Source: JAGPUQ01 sp041594335
GTDB taxonomy: Bacteria; Pseudomonadota; Gammaproteobacteria; Pseudomonadales; Porticoccaceae
DNA: 29,397 nucleotides
Direction: 5' to 3'
Assembly (NCBI GenBank): GCA_041594335.1
Contig: JBFHML010000031.1
Span: 1 to 29,397, forward strand
Shown piece after piece: positions 1 through 8,576 of this stretch. The position numbers were made by a program, and so were the translations under genes. Below the pieces are notes generated by a model. That model was not told the DNA's origin. It worked only from the letters and a program-made list of their open reading frames with translations, and ran no database searches. Each line of letters opens with the position of its first letter. Positions within the stretch are counted from its first letter, which is position 1.

Positions 1-684
1 ATCGGCTTCTACGAGGGGCGCGGCTACCGCGCCTTTCACGACCCCGATGCCAGTGCGGAATCTGAGATCGCGCGCTTTGTCCAAGGCTATTCAATCAAGA
101 GCGAGATCGTCATCTCCCACATTCGCAAGGCCAATCGGGGACGAATCTGTTTGGAGAATACCCACCCCTTCGCGCGCGAACTTTGGGGACAAACGTGGTC
201 GTTCGCCCACAACGGCCAGTTGCGCGGGATCAAGCGTTGGCCGCTCGAACGCTTCGATCCGGTGGGGACATCGGATAGTGAGCACGCTTTTTGTTGGCTC
301 CTCGATCAGATCTGGAAGACCTTTCCGCGACGCCCCCGCCACCCACGCGCACTCTGGAAGCTGGTGGGCAAATTGTGTGCGCAACTTGGTGAACTCGGGG
401 TTTTCAACGCCCTACTCTCGGATTCCCGTGTCCTCTATGCGCACTGCGGCACCAAGCTATGCTGGCTTACCCGACGTGCGCCCTTTGGCCGCGCCACCTT
501 GATCGACGCAGATATGAGCATCGATTTTACCGAGCACACCGGCGCCGGAGATATCGTCACGGTGATCGCCACCGCGCCGCTCACACGAGACGAACGCTGG
601 CAGCCCTGTGCCCGAGGTGAATTTCGGGTCTTCGAGGACGGGGCGACGCGACTATTGCTGCAGCCCAACACCCAACGCGCATGA
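1..684 (+). CDS. yafJ: Class II glutamine amidotransferase, YafJ-like (5' truncated)
   Basis: The reading frame is open from base 1, so the gene starts outside the window; 227 codons are visible, against about 255 residues in E. coli YafJ. The visible part has the Ntn-type glutaminase core of this family: the stretch IVISHIRKAN, then NTHPF, then SFAHNGQL, which form the glutamine-binding site in class II amidotransferases. The catalytic N-terminal Cys (usually MCxLLGM) lies upstream and cannot be checked. The family releases ammonia from glutamine, but its physiological acceptor is not well established. The stop codon overlaps the next start (ATGA, 681-684), so the acetyltransferase is probably translationally coupled. 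The family call is firm; the substrate is unknown. Confidence 0.85.
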   Translation: MGFYEGRGYRAFHDPDASAESEIARFVQGYSIKSEIVISHIRKANRGRICLENTHPFARELWGQTWSFAHNGQLRGIKRWPLERFDPVGTSDSEHAFCWLLDQIWKTFPRRPRHPRALWKLVGKLCAQLGELGVFNALLSDSRVLYAHCGTKLCWLTRRAPFGRATLIDADMSIDFTEHTGAGDIVTVIATAPLTRDERWQPCARGEFRVFEDGATRLLLQPNTQRA

Positions 685-1211
685 AGCCACCCGAATTTCA
701 TGAAGAGCTGGTGATCGCGGAAACCAAGGTGACCCTGCGCACCCTGCGGCCCGAGGATCGCGCCATTGAGGAAGCGTTCGTCCGCCGGCTCTCGCCAACC
801 TCACGCTATCTACGTTTTCACAGCACACTCCCGGCCCTGACACCAGCCATGGCAGAGCGCTTCCTGAACCTCGATTATCCCGATCAGATGGCTCTCATCG
901 CTTGCATTCCCGACGGCGCCACAGAACGTCAGATCGCGGTCGCCCGCTATGCCAGGCCGCAGGGGGAAACCGCGGCCGACCTGGGAATCGTCGTGGCGGA
1001 TGATTGGCAGGGCAAAGGCCTGGGCACCGTGTTGCTGCGGCGGCTCCTACACCTGGCGGCCAGCGCAGGCATCGAGCAACTCGCCGCCAACGTACTCCCA
1101 GAAAACCGACGCATGCGCGCACTGGCAAAAGATCTCGGCTTCGTCCCGGCCACCCGTCAGGACGATCCGCAAACCGTACTCCTCGTGCGCGCGGCCCAGG
1201 GCCGCGACTAA
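681..1211 (+). CDS. GNAT-family N-acetyltransferase
   Basis: This 176-residue protein has a single GNAT domain. The acetyl-CoA-binding motif A is visible as DDWQGKGLGTVLLRRLL (Q-x-x-G-x-G/A type, around residues 109-125), followed by the typical beta5/alpha4 region ending in NRRMRALAKDLGF. The N-terminal half (TLRPEDRAIEEAFVRRLSP and SRYLRF) resembles the acetyltransferase domain at the C-terminus of Pat/YfiQ protein-lysine acetyltransferases, but the large acyl-CoA-synthetase-like domain of those enzymes is absent. The ATG overlaps the stop of the amidotransferase gene. The acceptor substrate (protein lysine or small amine) cannot be told from sequence. Confidence 0.85.
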   Translation: MKPPEFHEELVIAETKVTLRTLRPEDRAIEEAFVRRLSPTSRYLRFHSTLPALTPAMAERFLNLDYPDQMALIACIPDGATERQIAVARYARPQGETAADLGIVVADDWQGKGLGTVLLRRLLHLAASAGIEQLAANVLPENRRMRALAKDLGFVPATRQDDPQTVLLVRAAQGRD

Positions 1212-1289
1212 CCTCCACCCGCCCCCTGCCGGCGCAAGCTGGTAGAGTGGCGCCGCGATGCAACCCCCACCGACGGAGCAGACGGCGCA

Positions 1290-2501
1290 GTGAACATCGA
1301 CTCCTGGAAAGCATTCTGGACGCTCGTAACCGATGTATGGCAGGAAGGCTTGGTGGGGATTCCAGTCGCTGACATCCTGACTGCGTTGGGGATCTTGCTG
1401 CTGTTTTTATGGGCGAGAAACCTGTTCACTCGGTTTGTCATCTCAGCATTGGAGCGCGCTGCGGCCCGATCGACCACGGATATCGACGATCAGATCCTGC
1501 AAGCCGCCCATGCGCCCATTCGTTTTGTTCCCGTGGTGATGGGGTTCTTCTTCGCCACGCATTCTTTGGATTTGAACGCCGACGCCGCCACGGTGGCCAA
1601 CAATCTCAATCGTTCGCTGGTGGTATTTACGCTGTTCTGGGCACTCTATCGCATGACCGCGCCGGCCGCCGGCCTGTTGCTGCTTGCACGAGGCTTTTTC
1701 ACCCGAGCGATGGTCGACTGGCTGAGCAAGGTGGTTCGCGCCGCCTTTATTGTGCTGGGCGCCGCGACCGTGCTCGAGCTCTGGGGGATCGCGGTAGGCC
1801 CGATCATAGCTGGACTGGGCCTGTTTGGCGTTGCGGTAGCACTGGGGGCCCAGGATCTGTTCAAGAACCTGATCGCGGGCCTTTTTGTCATCGGCGAGCA
1901 TCGCTTCAACGTCGGCGACTGGATCCTAGTCGACGGTGTAGTAGAGGGCACAGTGGAACAGATTGGCTTTCGTACCACCATGGTCCGACGCTTCGATAAG
2001 GCCCCGGTGTACGTGCCCAACTCGCGGCTCGCAGATAATGCCGTCACCAACTTCAGTCGTATGACCCACCGGCGCATTCATTGGCTCATCGGGGTGGAGT
2101 ACCGCACTAGCGTCGACCAATTGCGCGCCATTCGCGACGGCATTGAAGCCTATATTTTGGGAGATCCGGATTTCGCGCGCCCGCCGGAAGTCCCCGCCTT
2201 TGTGCGCATCGATGCTTTCTCCGACAGCGCGATCAACATCCTGCTCTATTGCTTCACCAGGACCACCAACTGGGGCGAATGGCTGGAAATCAAGGAGCGC
2301 CTGGCCTGCGAAATCAAGGCGATCGTCGAGGGTACCGGCAGCGGCTTCGCATTCCCCAGCCGCTCGCTGTACCTGGAAAACCCACAGGCGCTTCCCGAGA
2401 TTTTCGTAGCCCCTGGGGACACAGCCGGACACGCCAACAATGATGGAGCGGATATCACTGCGGCCAATTACACGCCATCGGCATCGCGGCACCATCCATG
2501 A
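1290..2501 (+). CDS. MscS-family small-conductance mechanosensitive channel
   Basis: This 403-residue membrane protein has predicted helices near residues 25-45, 76-92, 108-135 and 150-170, followed by the pore-lining TM3 at about 172-200 (AGLGLFGVAVALGAQDLFKN, rich in Gly/Ala as in MscS TM3). The cytosolic beta domain follows (FNVGDWILVDGVVEGTVEQIGFRTT, then VYVPNSRLADNAVTNFSRM) and a C-terminal alpha/beta domain. The protein should relieve turgor on hypo-osmotic shock. Translation starts at GTG; GGAG lies 11 bases upstream. It is longer than E. coli MscS (286 residues) because of extra N-terminal helices and a polar C-terminal tail. It follows the acetyltransferase after about 80 bases. Confidence 0.92.
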   Translation: MNIDSWKAFWTLVTDVWQEGLVGIPVADILTALGILLLFLWARNLFTRFVISALERAAARSTTDIDDQILQAAHAPIRFVPVVMGFFFATHSLDLNADAATVANNLNRSLVVFTLFWALYRMTAPAAGLLLLARGFFTRAMVDWLSKVVRAAFIVLGAATVLELWGIAVGPIIAGLGLFGVAVALGAQDLFKNLIAGLFVIGEHRFNVGDWILVDGVVEGTVEQIGFRTTMVRRFDKAPVYVPNSRLADNAVTNFSRMTHRRIHWLIGVEYRTSVDQLRAIRDGIEAYILGDPDFARPPEVPAFVRIDAFSDSAINILLYCFTRTTNWGEWLEIKERLACEIKAIVEGTGSGFAFPSRSLYLENPQALPEIFVAPGDTAGHANNDGADITAANYTPSASRHHP

Positions 2502-2932
2502 CGGCTCCGCCGACCGAGGATGCCCAAACAGAGGCCGCCTATCTGCCACAACGGTCTGCGGCACCCGTCATCGACTCGGTCGTCGGTAACCACAGCCGGG
2601 TCCGGAGGACCAACACCCGCGTTGATTCCGATCACCTCCGCAGCAACCATCGATCCGGTGTTTCTTCGCCAGCCCAGGAATGGGTCGGCACCCGCTTCTG
2701 ATCTGTCGGGGCATGGCATCCGTCGAAAGGCTCCCATTCCGGGAGTGGCCGCTCGGCACGCCGTGGACATAAGCACGGGACCTTCTCCACATTGCACTAG
2801 CGAAACGCCCTCACGGCCGGTTTTTGTTACCGGACGTTCGATAGCAGTCGGCTCGCACGTCCTTCTGGATTTTGCTAGATTCCCGGGCCGACATCCGAGT
2901 GTGGTGTCGATCAACGATAACTAGAGACCCCG
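2502..2932. other. 431-base intergenic region without a convincing gene
   Basis: Open frames occur on both strands (for example 2520-2924 plus and 2468-2914 minus). Their translations are rich in Arg, Pro, Ser and Gly, show no domain and have no clear ribosome-binding site, so I do not call them. A short inverted repeat CTCCC-ATTCC-GGGAG lies at about 2733-2747, and a CCGGT/ACCGG repeat around a T-rich loop at about 2817-2834. The region probably contains the end of the channel transcript and the promoter of the carboxylase operon, but I see no good -35/-10 pair. Confidence 0.4.
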
Positions 2933-4537
2933 ATGAGTCAGATCGAGTCCCGCATTAATCCACGCGCGCCAACGTTTCTCGCCAACGCCGAACAGTACCG
3001 ACAACTACTTGACACACTCCGTGGCCGATTACAGACAGCCGCTACCGGTATTCGCGAGGCCCATATCGCACGACACCGAAAGCGCGGCAAACTGCTCGCC
3101 CGCGAGCGGATCGACCGTTTGATCGACCGCCATACCCCCTTTCTGGAACTGTCACCGCTGGCGGCATGGGGGCTGTACGATAACGAAGTCCCCAGCGCGG
3201 GCATCGTCACCGGCATCGGCCAAGTGTGCGGCGTGGCCTGCATGATCATCGCCAACGACGCCACCGTAAAGGGCGGATCTTTTTTCCACGAAACGGTGCG
3301 CAAGCACGTCCGCGCCCAAGAAATTGCCGAGCAGAACCAATTGCCCTGCATTTATCTGGTGGACTGCGGCGGCGCCTACTTGCCCGAGCAAGATCGGGTT
3401 TTCCCGGACAAAGACCATTTCGGCAATACCTTTTACCGCCAGTGCCGTATGTCTCAACAGGGGCTCCCGCAACTGGCGGCGGTGTTTGGCGGCTGTACCG
3501 CCGGCGGGGCCTATATTCCTGCACTCGCCGACGAACTGGTGATGGTGCGCGGCAACGCCCGCATCCACCTGGGAGGGCCCTCGATCGTCAAAGTGGCCAT
3601 CGACGAAACGGTCGATGGCGAGACCCTGGGCGGCGCGGAAATGCACAGCCGAGTCTCCGGAGTAAACGATTATCTGGTCGACGATGAACCAACCGCCCTG
3701 CACAGGCTGCGGGAGATCGTCGCCAAGCTAAACTGGCCACGCCAATGTCACGTCGACGTCCGCCCGGTCCGGCCTCCGGTCTACGATCCCGACGAAATCG
3801 GCGGGGTGATCAGCGCTGACCCCAAGATTCCCTACGACGTCCGCGAGATCATCGCGCGGCTGGTCGACGGCAGCGATTTCCAGGAATTTAAGCCGCTCTA
3901 CGGCGATACTTTGGTATGCGGCACGGCCCACCTGCATGGCTACCCGGTCGGCATCCTCGGCAATAATGGCGCGCTGTTTTCTGAATCCGCGCTCAAGGGC
4001 GCGCACTTCATCGAGCTATGTAACCAGCGCAATATTCCACTGCTGTTCCTGCACAACATCACCGGTTATATGGTCGGCACCGAGGCCGAGCGCGGCGGGA
4101 TCGCCAAGCACAGCGCCAAGATGGTCTACGCCCAAGCAACTTCGCGAGTGCCCAAGTTCTCGGTGATCGTCGGGGGTTCCTACGGTGCCGGAAACTACGG
4201 CATGGCGGGGCGTGGCTTCGGACCGCATTTTCTGTTCGCCTGGCCCACCGCGCGCTGCGCCACCATGAGCGCGGACATCGCCAGCAATGTGATGCAGGAG
4301 CTGCGCCGCGCCAGTATCAAACAGGACGACACTCGCCTGGCAGAGGATCTGCGGCGCATCGATGCCGAAGTGCGCGCCCAATACGGCCAGCAGAGCGACC
4401 CGTATTACGCCACGGCCCGACTCTGGGACGACGGCATCCTCGAGCCAGCGCAGACCCGCGACGTGCTGGGGCTGTGTCTGGCGCTGACTGCGCAACGACC
4501 GCCGGCGACCGGCCCGGCGCCCGTGTACCGAATGTAG
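2933..4537 (+). CDS. Acyl-CoA carboxylase, carboxyltransferase (beta) subunit, MCC/GCC-like
   Basis: This 534-residue protein has two crotonase-fold halves. It transfers CO2 from carboxybiotin to an acyl-CoA, typically 3-methylcrotonyl-CoA (leucine breakdown) or geranyl-CoA (terpenoid breakdown). Recognisable blocks are KLLARERIDRLID, NDATVKGGSF, PCIYLVDCGGAYLPEQ, CTAGGAYIPALADE, KGAHFIELCNQRNIPLLFL and GSYGAGNYGMAGRGF. The length matches LiuB/AtuC-type subunits. The block that reads about RxSVMGGEQAA in methylcrotonyl-CoA carboxylases is RCATMSADIAS here (around residue 445), so the substrate may differ. The biotin-carrying subunit begins 8 bases downstream. The ATG has only a weak AGAG upstream. 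Confidence 0.88.
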   Translation: MSQIESRINPRAPTFLANAEQYRQLLDTLRGRLQTAATGIREAHIARHRKRGKLLARERIDRLIDRHTPFLELSPLAAWGLYDNEVPSAGIVTGIGQVCGVACMIIANDATVKGGSFFHETVRKHVRAQEIAEQNQLPCIYLVDCGGAYLPEQDRVFPDKDHFGNTFYRQCRMSQQGLPQLAAVFGGCTAGGAYIPALADELVMVRGNARIHLGGPSIVKVAIDETVDGETLGGAEMHSRVSGVNDYLVDDEPTALHRLREIVAKLNWPRQCHVDVRPVRPPVYDPDEIGGVISADPKIPYDVREIIARLVDGSDFQEFKPLYGDTLVCGTAHLHGYPVGILGNNGALFSESALKGAHFIELCNQRNIPLLFLHNITGYMVGTEAERGGIAKHSAKMVYAQATSRVPKFSVIVGGSYGAGNYGMAGRGFGPHFLFAWPTARCATMSADIASNVMQELRRASIKQDDTRLAEDLRRIDAEVRAQYGQQSDPYYATARLWDDGILEPAQTRDVLGLCLALTAQRPPATGPAPVYRM

Positions 4538-4545
4538 GCCGCCCC

Positions 4546-6567
4546 ATGTTCGATTCCGTACTGATCGCCAACCGCGGCGAAATCGCATTGCGCATCATCC
4601 GTACCTGCCGGCGTCTGGGTATCCGCACCATCGCCGTGTACTCGGAAGCCGATCGCAATGCTCCCCATGTACGCCAAGCGGACTGCGCGCTTGCGATTGG
4701 CCCTGCGGAGAGTGCCCGCTCCTATCTCAATGCCCAAGCTATCGTCGCCGCCGCCCGTCGCGCCGGCGCTGAGGCCATTCATCCCGGTTACGGTTTTCTG
4801 TCCGAAAGCGAGGCCCTAATCGCTGCCTGTGCCGAGGCTGGCGTCGCCTTCATCGGCCCCCATCGGGAAGCCATCCGCGCCATGGGCTCGAAGATTGAAT
4901 CCAAGGCCATCGCCGAGGAAGCCGGTGTACCCGTGGTCCCTGGTTACCACGGCGAACAGGGTGACGCGGCGCTCCACGCCGCTGCACAGCGCATTGGTTT
5001 CCCGCTACTGATCAAGGCCAGCGCCGGCGGTGGCGGTCGCGGCATGCGCGCGGTGACCCATGCGGCAGAGTTCGCCGACGCCCTGGCCCAGGCGCGTACC
5101 GAAGCGCTGGCGGGTTTTGGGGACGACCGCGTACTATTGGAAAAGCTGATCGCCGCACCTCGCCATCTGGAAGTCCAACTCGCCGGCGACCGACACGGCA
5201 GCCTAGTCCACCTGTTCGAGCGGGAGTGTTCGATCCAGCGTAATCATCAGAAAATCGTCGAAGAGGCCCCAGCCGCCTTTTTGACAGAAGCACAACGCAC
5301 GGCGCTACACCACCACGCCCTGGCCCTCGGTCGGGTCATCGGCTACGACTCTCTGGGCACCGTCGAATTCCTCGTCGACCACGATAGCGGCGAACTCTAC
5401 TTTCTGGAAATGAACACGCGCCTGCAGGTCGAGCACCCGGTGACCGAATATGTCACCGGACTCGATTTGGTCGAATGGCAGTTGCGTATCGCTGCCGGCG
5501 AGCCTTTACCACTTACCCAGGAACAGATTCGCTGCACGGGATGGGCCATCGAGGCCCGGGTGAACGCGGAGGATCCGGCGCAGCACTTCCTGCCATCTAC
5601 CGGCCAGATCTCACACTACCGGGAACCCTCCGGCACTGGTTTGCGCATCGACAGCGGCGTGGACGAAGGAAGCCTCATCGGCCCCCACTACGATTCACTC
5701 CTCGCCAAGGTGATCGCCGGCGGCGAGCACCGCGCCCAGGCTCGGCAACGGCTCGCTGCCGCCCTGGAAGCCTTTGTTATCCTCGGCCCGACCACCAACC
5801 TCGGATTGCTTCGCGACGTACTGCGCCAACCCAGCTTCGCGGCCGAACCCCTGACCACTGGCTTTCTGGCTCGACATTTCCCCAATGGCTGGCAGCCACC
5901 GGCGGCGGATACCGAAACCTTGATGCGGGCCGCCCTGGTGCTGGCCACAGACGCTGAAACCGGATCTACCGCGCAGGGACCATCACCTTGGCAAACGCTC
6001 GGTGGCTTCCGAGTACTGGAGCGCGCCGCGCTGCCCGGTGCGAGTTGGTACCTGCTGGCCGGCGGCGACGCCGCCGCCCAGGAAGTGCGGGTCTGCGGGC
6101 GCGGCGGACAATACGCGGTCGAATGTGCCGACGATCGTCTCAGCGCCCACGTCCAGCAGATTGGCGCTGGAACCCTGATCCTGGAAAGTGACGGCCGCGC
6201 TGAACCCTTGCACTGGCGCCGCTGCGGCGACCGGCTGCTGCTGCGCTGGAAGGGCATCACCAGGGACATCCAGGTGCTCGAGGCCGGCGCTACCGTTGCC
6301 GGCACCGGCGCCACGGAGCAACATATCACCGCCAGCCTACCGGGCCGGGTCGCAGAAATTCACTGTGCCAGTGGAGATCGGGTCAGCGCCGGTCAGACGC
6401 TGATCGTGCTGGACTCCATGAAACTCCTGCACACCCTGTGCGCACCCATCGACGGTCAGGTACGTGCGCTCTATTGCGCCGTCGACGACAGCATCGAAAG
6501 TGGCGCACTGCTGGTCGAACTCGACCCCATTGCCGGCAACGGCTCTTCACCCACCCATCCCGAATGA
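4546..6567 (+). CDS. Acyl-CoA carboxylase, biotin carboxylase/BCCP (alpha) subunit
   Basis: This 673-residue protein starts at the ATG of MFDSVLIANRGEIALRI, the usual N-terminus of the family; longer upstream starts would overlap the previous gene. The biotin carboxylase domain fills roughly residues 1-450, with the ATP-grasp glycine loop KASAGGGGRGMR and the active-site block MNTRLQVEHPVTE. A BCCP domain ends the protein; the biotin-accepting lysine is predicted at residue 626 in VLDSMKLLHTL. That motif is DSMKL rather than the usual EAMKM. The enzyme uses ATP and bicarbonate to carboxylate biotin for the carboxyltransferase encoded just upstream. The stop overlaps or abuts the start of the dehydrogenase gene. 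Confidence 0.92.
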   Translation: MFDSVLIANRGEIALRIIRTCRRLGIRTIAVYSEADRNAPHVRQADCALAIGPAESARSYLNAQAIVAAARRAGAEAIHPGYGFLSESEALIAACAEAGVAFIGPHREAIRAMGSKIESKAIAEEAGVPVVPGYHGEQGDAALHAAAQRIGFPLLIKASAGGGGRGMRAVTHAAEFADALAQARTEALAGFGDDRVLLEKLIAAPRHLEVQLAGDRHGSLVHLFERECSIQRNHQKIVEEAPAAFLTEAQRTALHHHALALGRVIGYDSLGTVEFLVDHDSGELYFLEMNTRLQVEHPVTEYVTGLDLVEWQLRIAAGEPLPLTQEQIRCTGWAIEARVNAEDPAQHFLPSTGQISHYREPSGTGLRIDSGVDEGSLIGPHYDSLLAKVIAGGEHRAQARQRLAAALEAFVILGPTTNLGLLRDVLRQPSFAAEPLTTGFLARHFPNGWQPPAADTETLMRAALVLATDAETGSTAQGPSPWQTLGGFRVLERAALPGASWYLLAGGDAAAQEVRVCGRGGQYAVECADDRLSAHVQQIGAGTLILESDGRAEPLHWRRCGDRLLLRWKGITRDIQVLEAGATVAGTGATEQHITASLPGRVAEIHCASGDRVSAGQTLIVLDSMKLLHTLCAPIDGQVRALYCAVDDSIESGALLVELDPIAGNGSSPTHPE

Positions 6568-6575
6568 GGCCCCGC

Positions 6576-7736
6576 GTGACTATTCAACATCCGCTTTTTT
6601 CCGAAGAACAGCACATGCTGCGCGAGCAGATCCGTCGCTTCGTGGAGCAGGAAGTCGTACCCCACGCCGAGGCTTGGGAGACCCAGGGTTTTGTGCCCCG
6701 CGAGGTGCTCCGCAAAATGGGTGAACTCGGATTTCTCGGCATTCGCTACCCCGAGGAATATGGCGGTAGCGATATGAACACCCTGGGCAGCGTCATCCTT
6801 GCCGAGGAGTTGGGGCGCTCTACCTTCGGGGGCTTTGCCGTTACCGTAACGGTACATACGGACATGGCTTCGCCGCACCTGGCCAACTTCGGCAATAAAA
6901 CACAAAAAGATAAATACTTTGCCGACCTCATCGCAGGGCGCAAGATCTGCGCAGTCGGCGTCACCGAACCCGATGCCGGCTCCGACGTCGCGGGCATCCG
7001 CACCACCGCGGTGGCCGACGGCGACGACTATGTGCTCAACGGCAGCAAGATGTTCATCACCAATGGCGTCAAAGGCGACATCTATTTCGTAGCCGCCAAG
7101 ACGGACACCAGTGTCAAGGGTTCTCGCGGCATCACCATGTTCATCGTCGAGAAAGATATGCCCGGCTTCAGCGTCGGCCGCGCACTCGACAAACAGGGTT
7201 GGCGCTGTTCAGACACGGCGGAACTGATTTTCGACAACTGCCGGGTACCTCGGGAAAATATTCTCGGGGAGTTGAACAAGGGCTTCTACGCCATCATGCG
7301 CAACTTCCAAAACGAACGCACTGTGCTGGCCGCCCAATCCATGGGTGAAGCCGCCAAGGCACTGGAGCTCACACTCCAGTATGTCCAAGAGCGCAAAGCA
7401 TTCGGCGCCACACTATGGGACAAGCAGGCAATCCGCCAGCGCCTCGCCATGCTGCAAGCCAAGGTCGAAGCCGGCCGTCAACTGACGTATCACGCGGCGT
7501 GGCTCGACGCCCAGGGAGTTGATGCGGTGAAGGAAGTGTCCATGGCGAAAGCCTATTGCTGCGAGCTGGTCAACGAGGTCATGTACACCTGTCTGCAGTT
7601 CCACGGCGGTTTCGGCTACATGCGTGAGAGCGCGATCGAGCGCATGAGCCGCGATGCCCGGGTACAGTCCATCGGCGGCGGTGCCACCGAGGTCATGCTC
7701 GAGGAAATCGCCAAGCGCTCCCTCGTCGCGGACTGA
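6576..7736 (+). CDS. Acyl-CoA dehydrogenase, isovaleryl/citronellyl-CoA dehydrogenase-like
   Basis: This FAD flavoprotein has 386 residues when started at the GTG of TIQHPLFSEEQHML, which has TGAGG about 6 bases upstream; an in-frame ATG at 6564 overlaps the carboxylase stop but has no ribosome-binding site. Family signatures are CAVGVTEPDAGSDVAGIRTT and FHGGFGYMRES. The catalytic base is probably Glu247 (FQNERTVLAA), the position used by isovaleryl-CoA dehydrogenase, because the C-terminal site used by medium-chain enzymes is a Gly here (IGGGATEVM). It should form the alpha,beta-unsaturated acyl-CoA that the neighbouring carboxylase then carboxylates. The HTDMASPHL block also recalls AtuD-type citronellyl-CoA dehydrogenases. 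Confidence 0.87.
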   Translation: MTIQHPLFSEEQHMLREQIRRFVEQEVVPHAEAWETQGFVPREVLRKMGELGFLGIRYPEEYGGSDMNTLGSVILAEELGRSTFGGFAVTVTVHTDMASPHLANFGNKTQKDKYFADLIAGRKICAVGVTEPDAGSDVAGIRTTAVADGDDYVLNGSKMFITNGVKGDIYFVAAKTDTSVKGSRGITMFIVEKDMPGFSVGRALDKQGWRCSDTAELIFDNCRVPRENILGELNKGFYAIMRNFQNERTVLAAQSMGEAAKALELTLQYVQERKAFGATLWDKQAIRQRLAMLQAKVEAGRQLTYHAAWLDAQGVDAVKEVSMAKAYCCELVNEVMYTCLQFHGGFGYMRESAIERMSRDARVQSIGGGATEVMLEEIAKRSLVAD

Positions 7737-7752
7737 GCTGTCGCGCGCCTAG

Positions 7753-7780
7753 CCACCGCGTGCCCCGGCGCACGCGGTGG
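7753..7780. terminator. Convergent hairpin, likely bidirectional terminator
   Basis: A perfect 11-bp inverted repeat (CCACCGCGTGC and GCACGCGGTGG) encloses a 6-base loop. It lies 16 bases after the dehydrogenase stop and 3 bases from the GST stop on the other strand. No long T-tract follows on either strand, so termination efficiency is uncertain. Its position between two convergent genes supports the call. Confidence 0.6.
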
Positions 7781-7783
7781 TGC

Positions 7784-8392
7784 TCAGGTGCGGAGGCCTT
7801 CCGCCTTGAGCGCTGCTTGCACTGCCGGTCGCGCCATGACCCGCCCCAGATAGGCCGTCAGATTGGGCCAGGGGCCCAAATCCATCTTGAGAAACCGACT
7901 CCAGCCCAACACCGTCGCCAAATAACAATCGGCCACGGAGAAATGCGCTCCCAGGAGAAACTCGCGATCGGAGAGCCGCGCATCAAGAAACTCAAGTCGT
8001 TGCTTGAGTGTATCCAGCACCAGCTCCTTCGCGCTGTCAGGGAAAGCGGGATTAAACAGCGGACCAAAGCCCTTGTGCAGCTCCGTGGCAATGAAATTAA
8101 GGACCTCCAGCAAACGGTACCGCTCCGCGGAGCCTTCCGGGGGCGCCAGCCCGAGCTCGGGACTCTGATCGGCAATCCACTGCAATAGCACGGCGCATTC
8201 GGAAAGGCTTCGACCATCGTCGTCTTGCAGCAAAGGCACATAGCCCAGAGGGCTGATTTGTGTGAAGTCCCGACCATCAGCCGTTTTCTTGGTCGTCAGA
8301 TCCACCTGCTCGAGCTCAAATTCCAGGCCTGCTTCGCGCAGCGCCATGTGTGGCGCTAGTGAACAGGCGCCCGGTGCGTAGTAAAGCTTCAT
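7784..8392 (-). CDS. gstA: Glutathione S-transferase, beta class (GstA-like)
   Basis: This 202-residue protein is almost the length of E. coli GstA (201). The N-terminal thioredoxin-like domain opens with MKLYYAPGACSLAPHMALREAG; the Cys10 of PGACSLA is the beta-class active-site residue that can form a mixed disulfide with glutathione. The cis-Pro segment GYVPLLQ and the helical C-terminal domain (HFSVADCYLATVLGW) are also present. AGGAG lies about 8 bases before the ATG. It is the last gene of the minus-strand run from the guanidine block, but a gap of about 180 bases from the NADH dehydrogenase gene leaves co-transcription unclear. Confidence 0.9.
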   Translation of the reverse strand: MKLYYAPGACSLAPHMALREAGLEFELEQVDLTTKKTADGRDFTQISPLGYVPLLQDDDGRSLSECAVLLQWIADQSPELGLAPPEGSAERYRLLEVLNFIATELHKGFGPLFNPAFPDSAKELVLDTLKQRLEFLDARLSDREFLLGAHFSVADCYLATVLGWSRFLKMDLGPWPNLTAYLGRVMARPAVQAALKAEGLRT

Positions 8393-8576
8393 CCGTTACG
8401 CTCCTGTCAGTCTGAATTGCGTGTCATTGCCTGGCCGGGCTGCGAACCCCGCCCCTGGGGTACAAGCCTAGCGCGCTCGGCGATGTTCCGGGCCTCGAAT
8501 ACGCCAGCGCCACCCCACAGGAAGCGACCGCTTCGCCAACTCCGGTCGCGAGACAAGCCCGCCGACATGCGGCAGC

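Noticed and set aside
1258..1293. An 11-codon ORF whose TGA overlaps the GTG start of the MscS gene
   Set aside because: It has no ribosome-binding site; the overlap is probably chance.
2468..2924. Open frames of 134 residues (plus) and 148 residues (minus) between the MscS gene and the carboxylase operon
   Set aside because: They overlap each other on opposite strands, have low-complexity Arg/Pro/Ser-rich composition, no domain and no ribosome-binding site.
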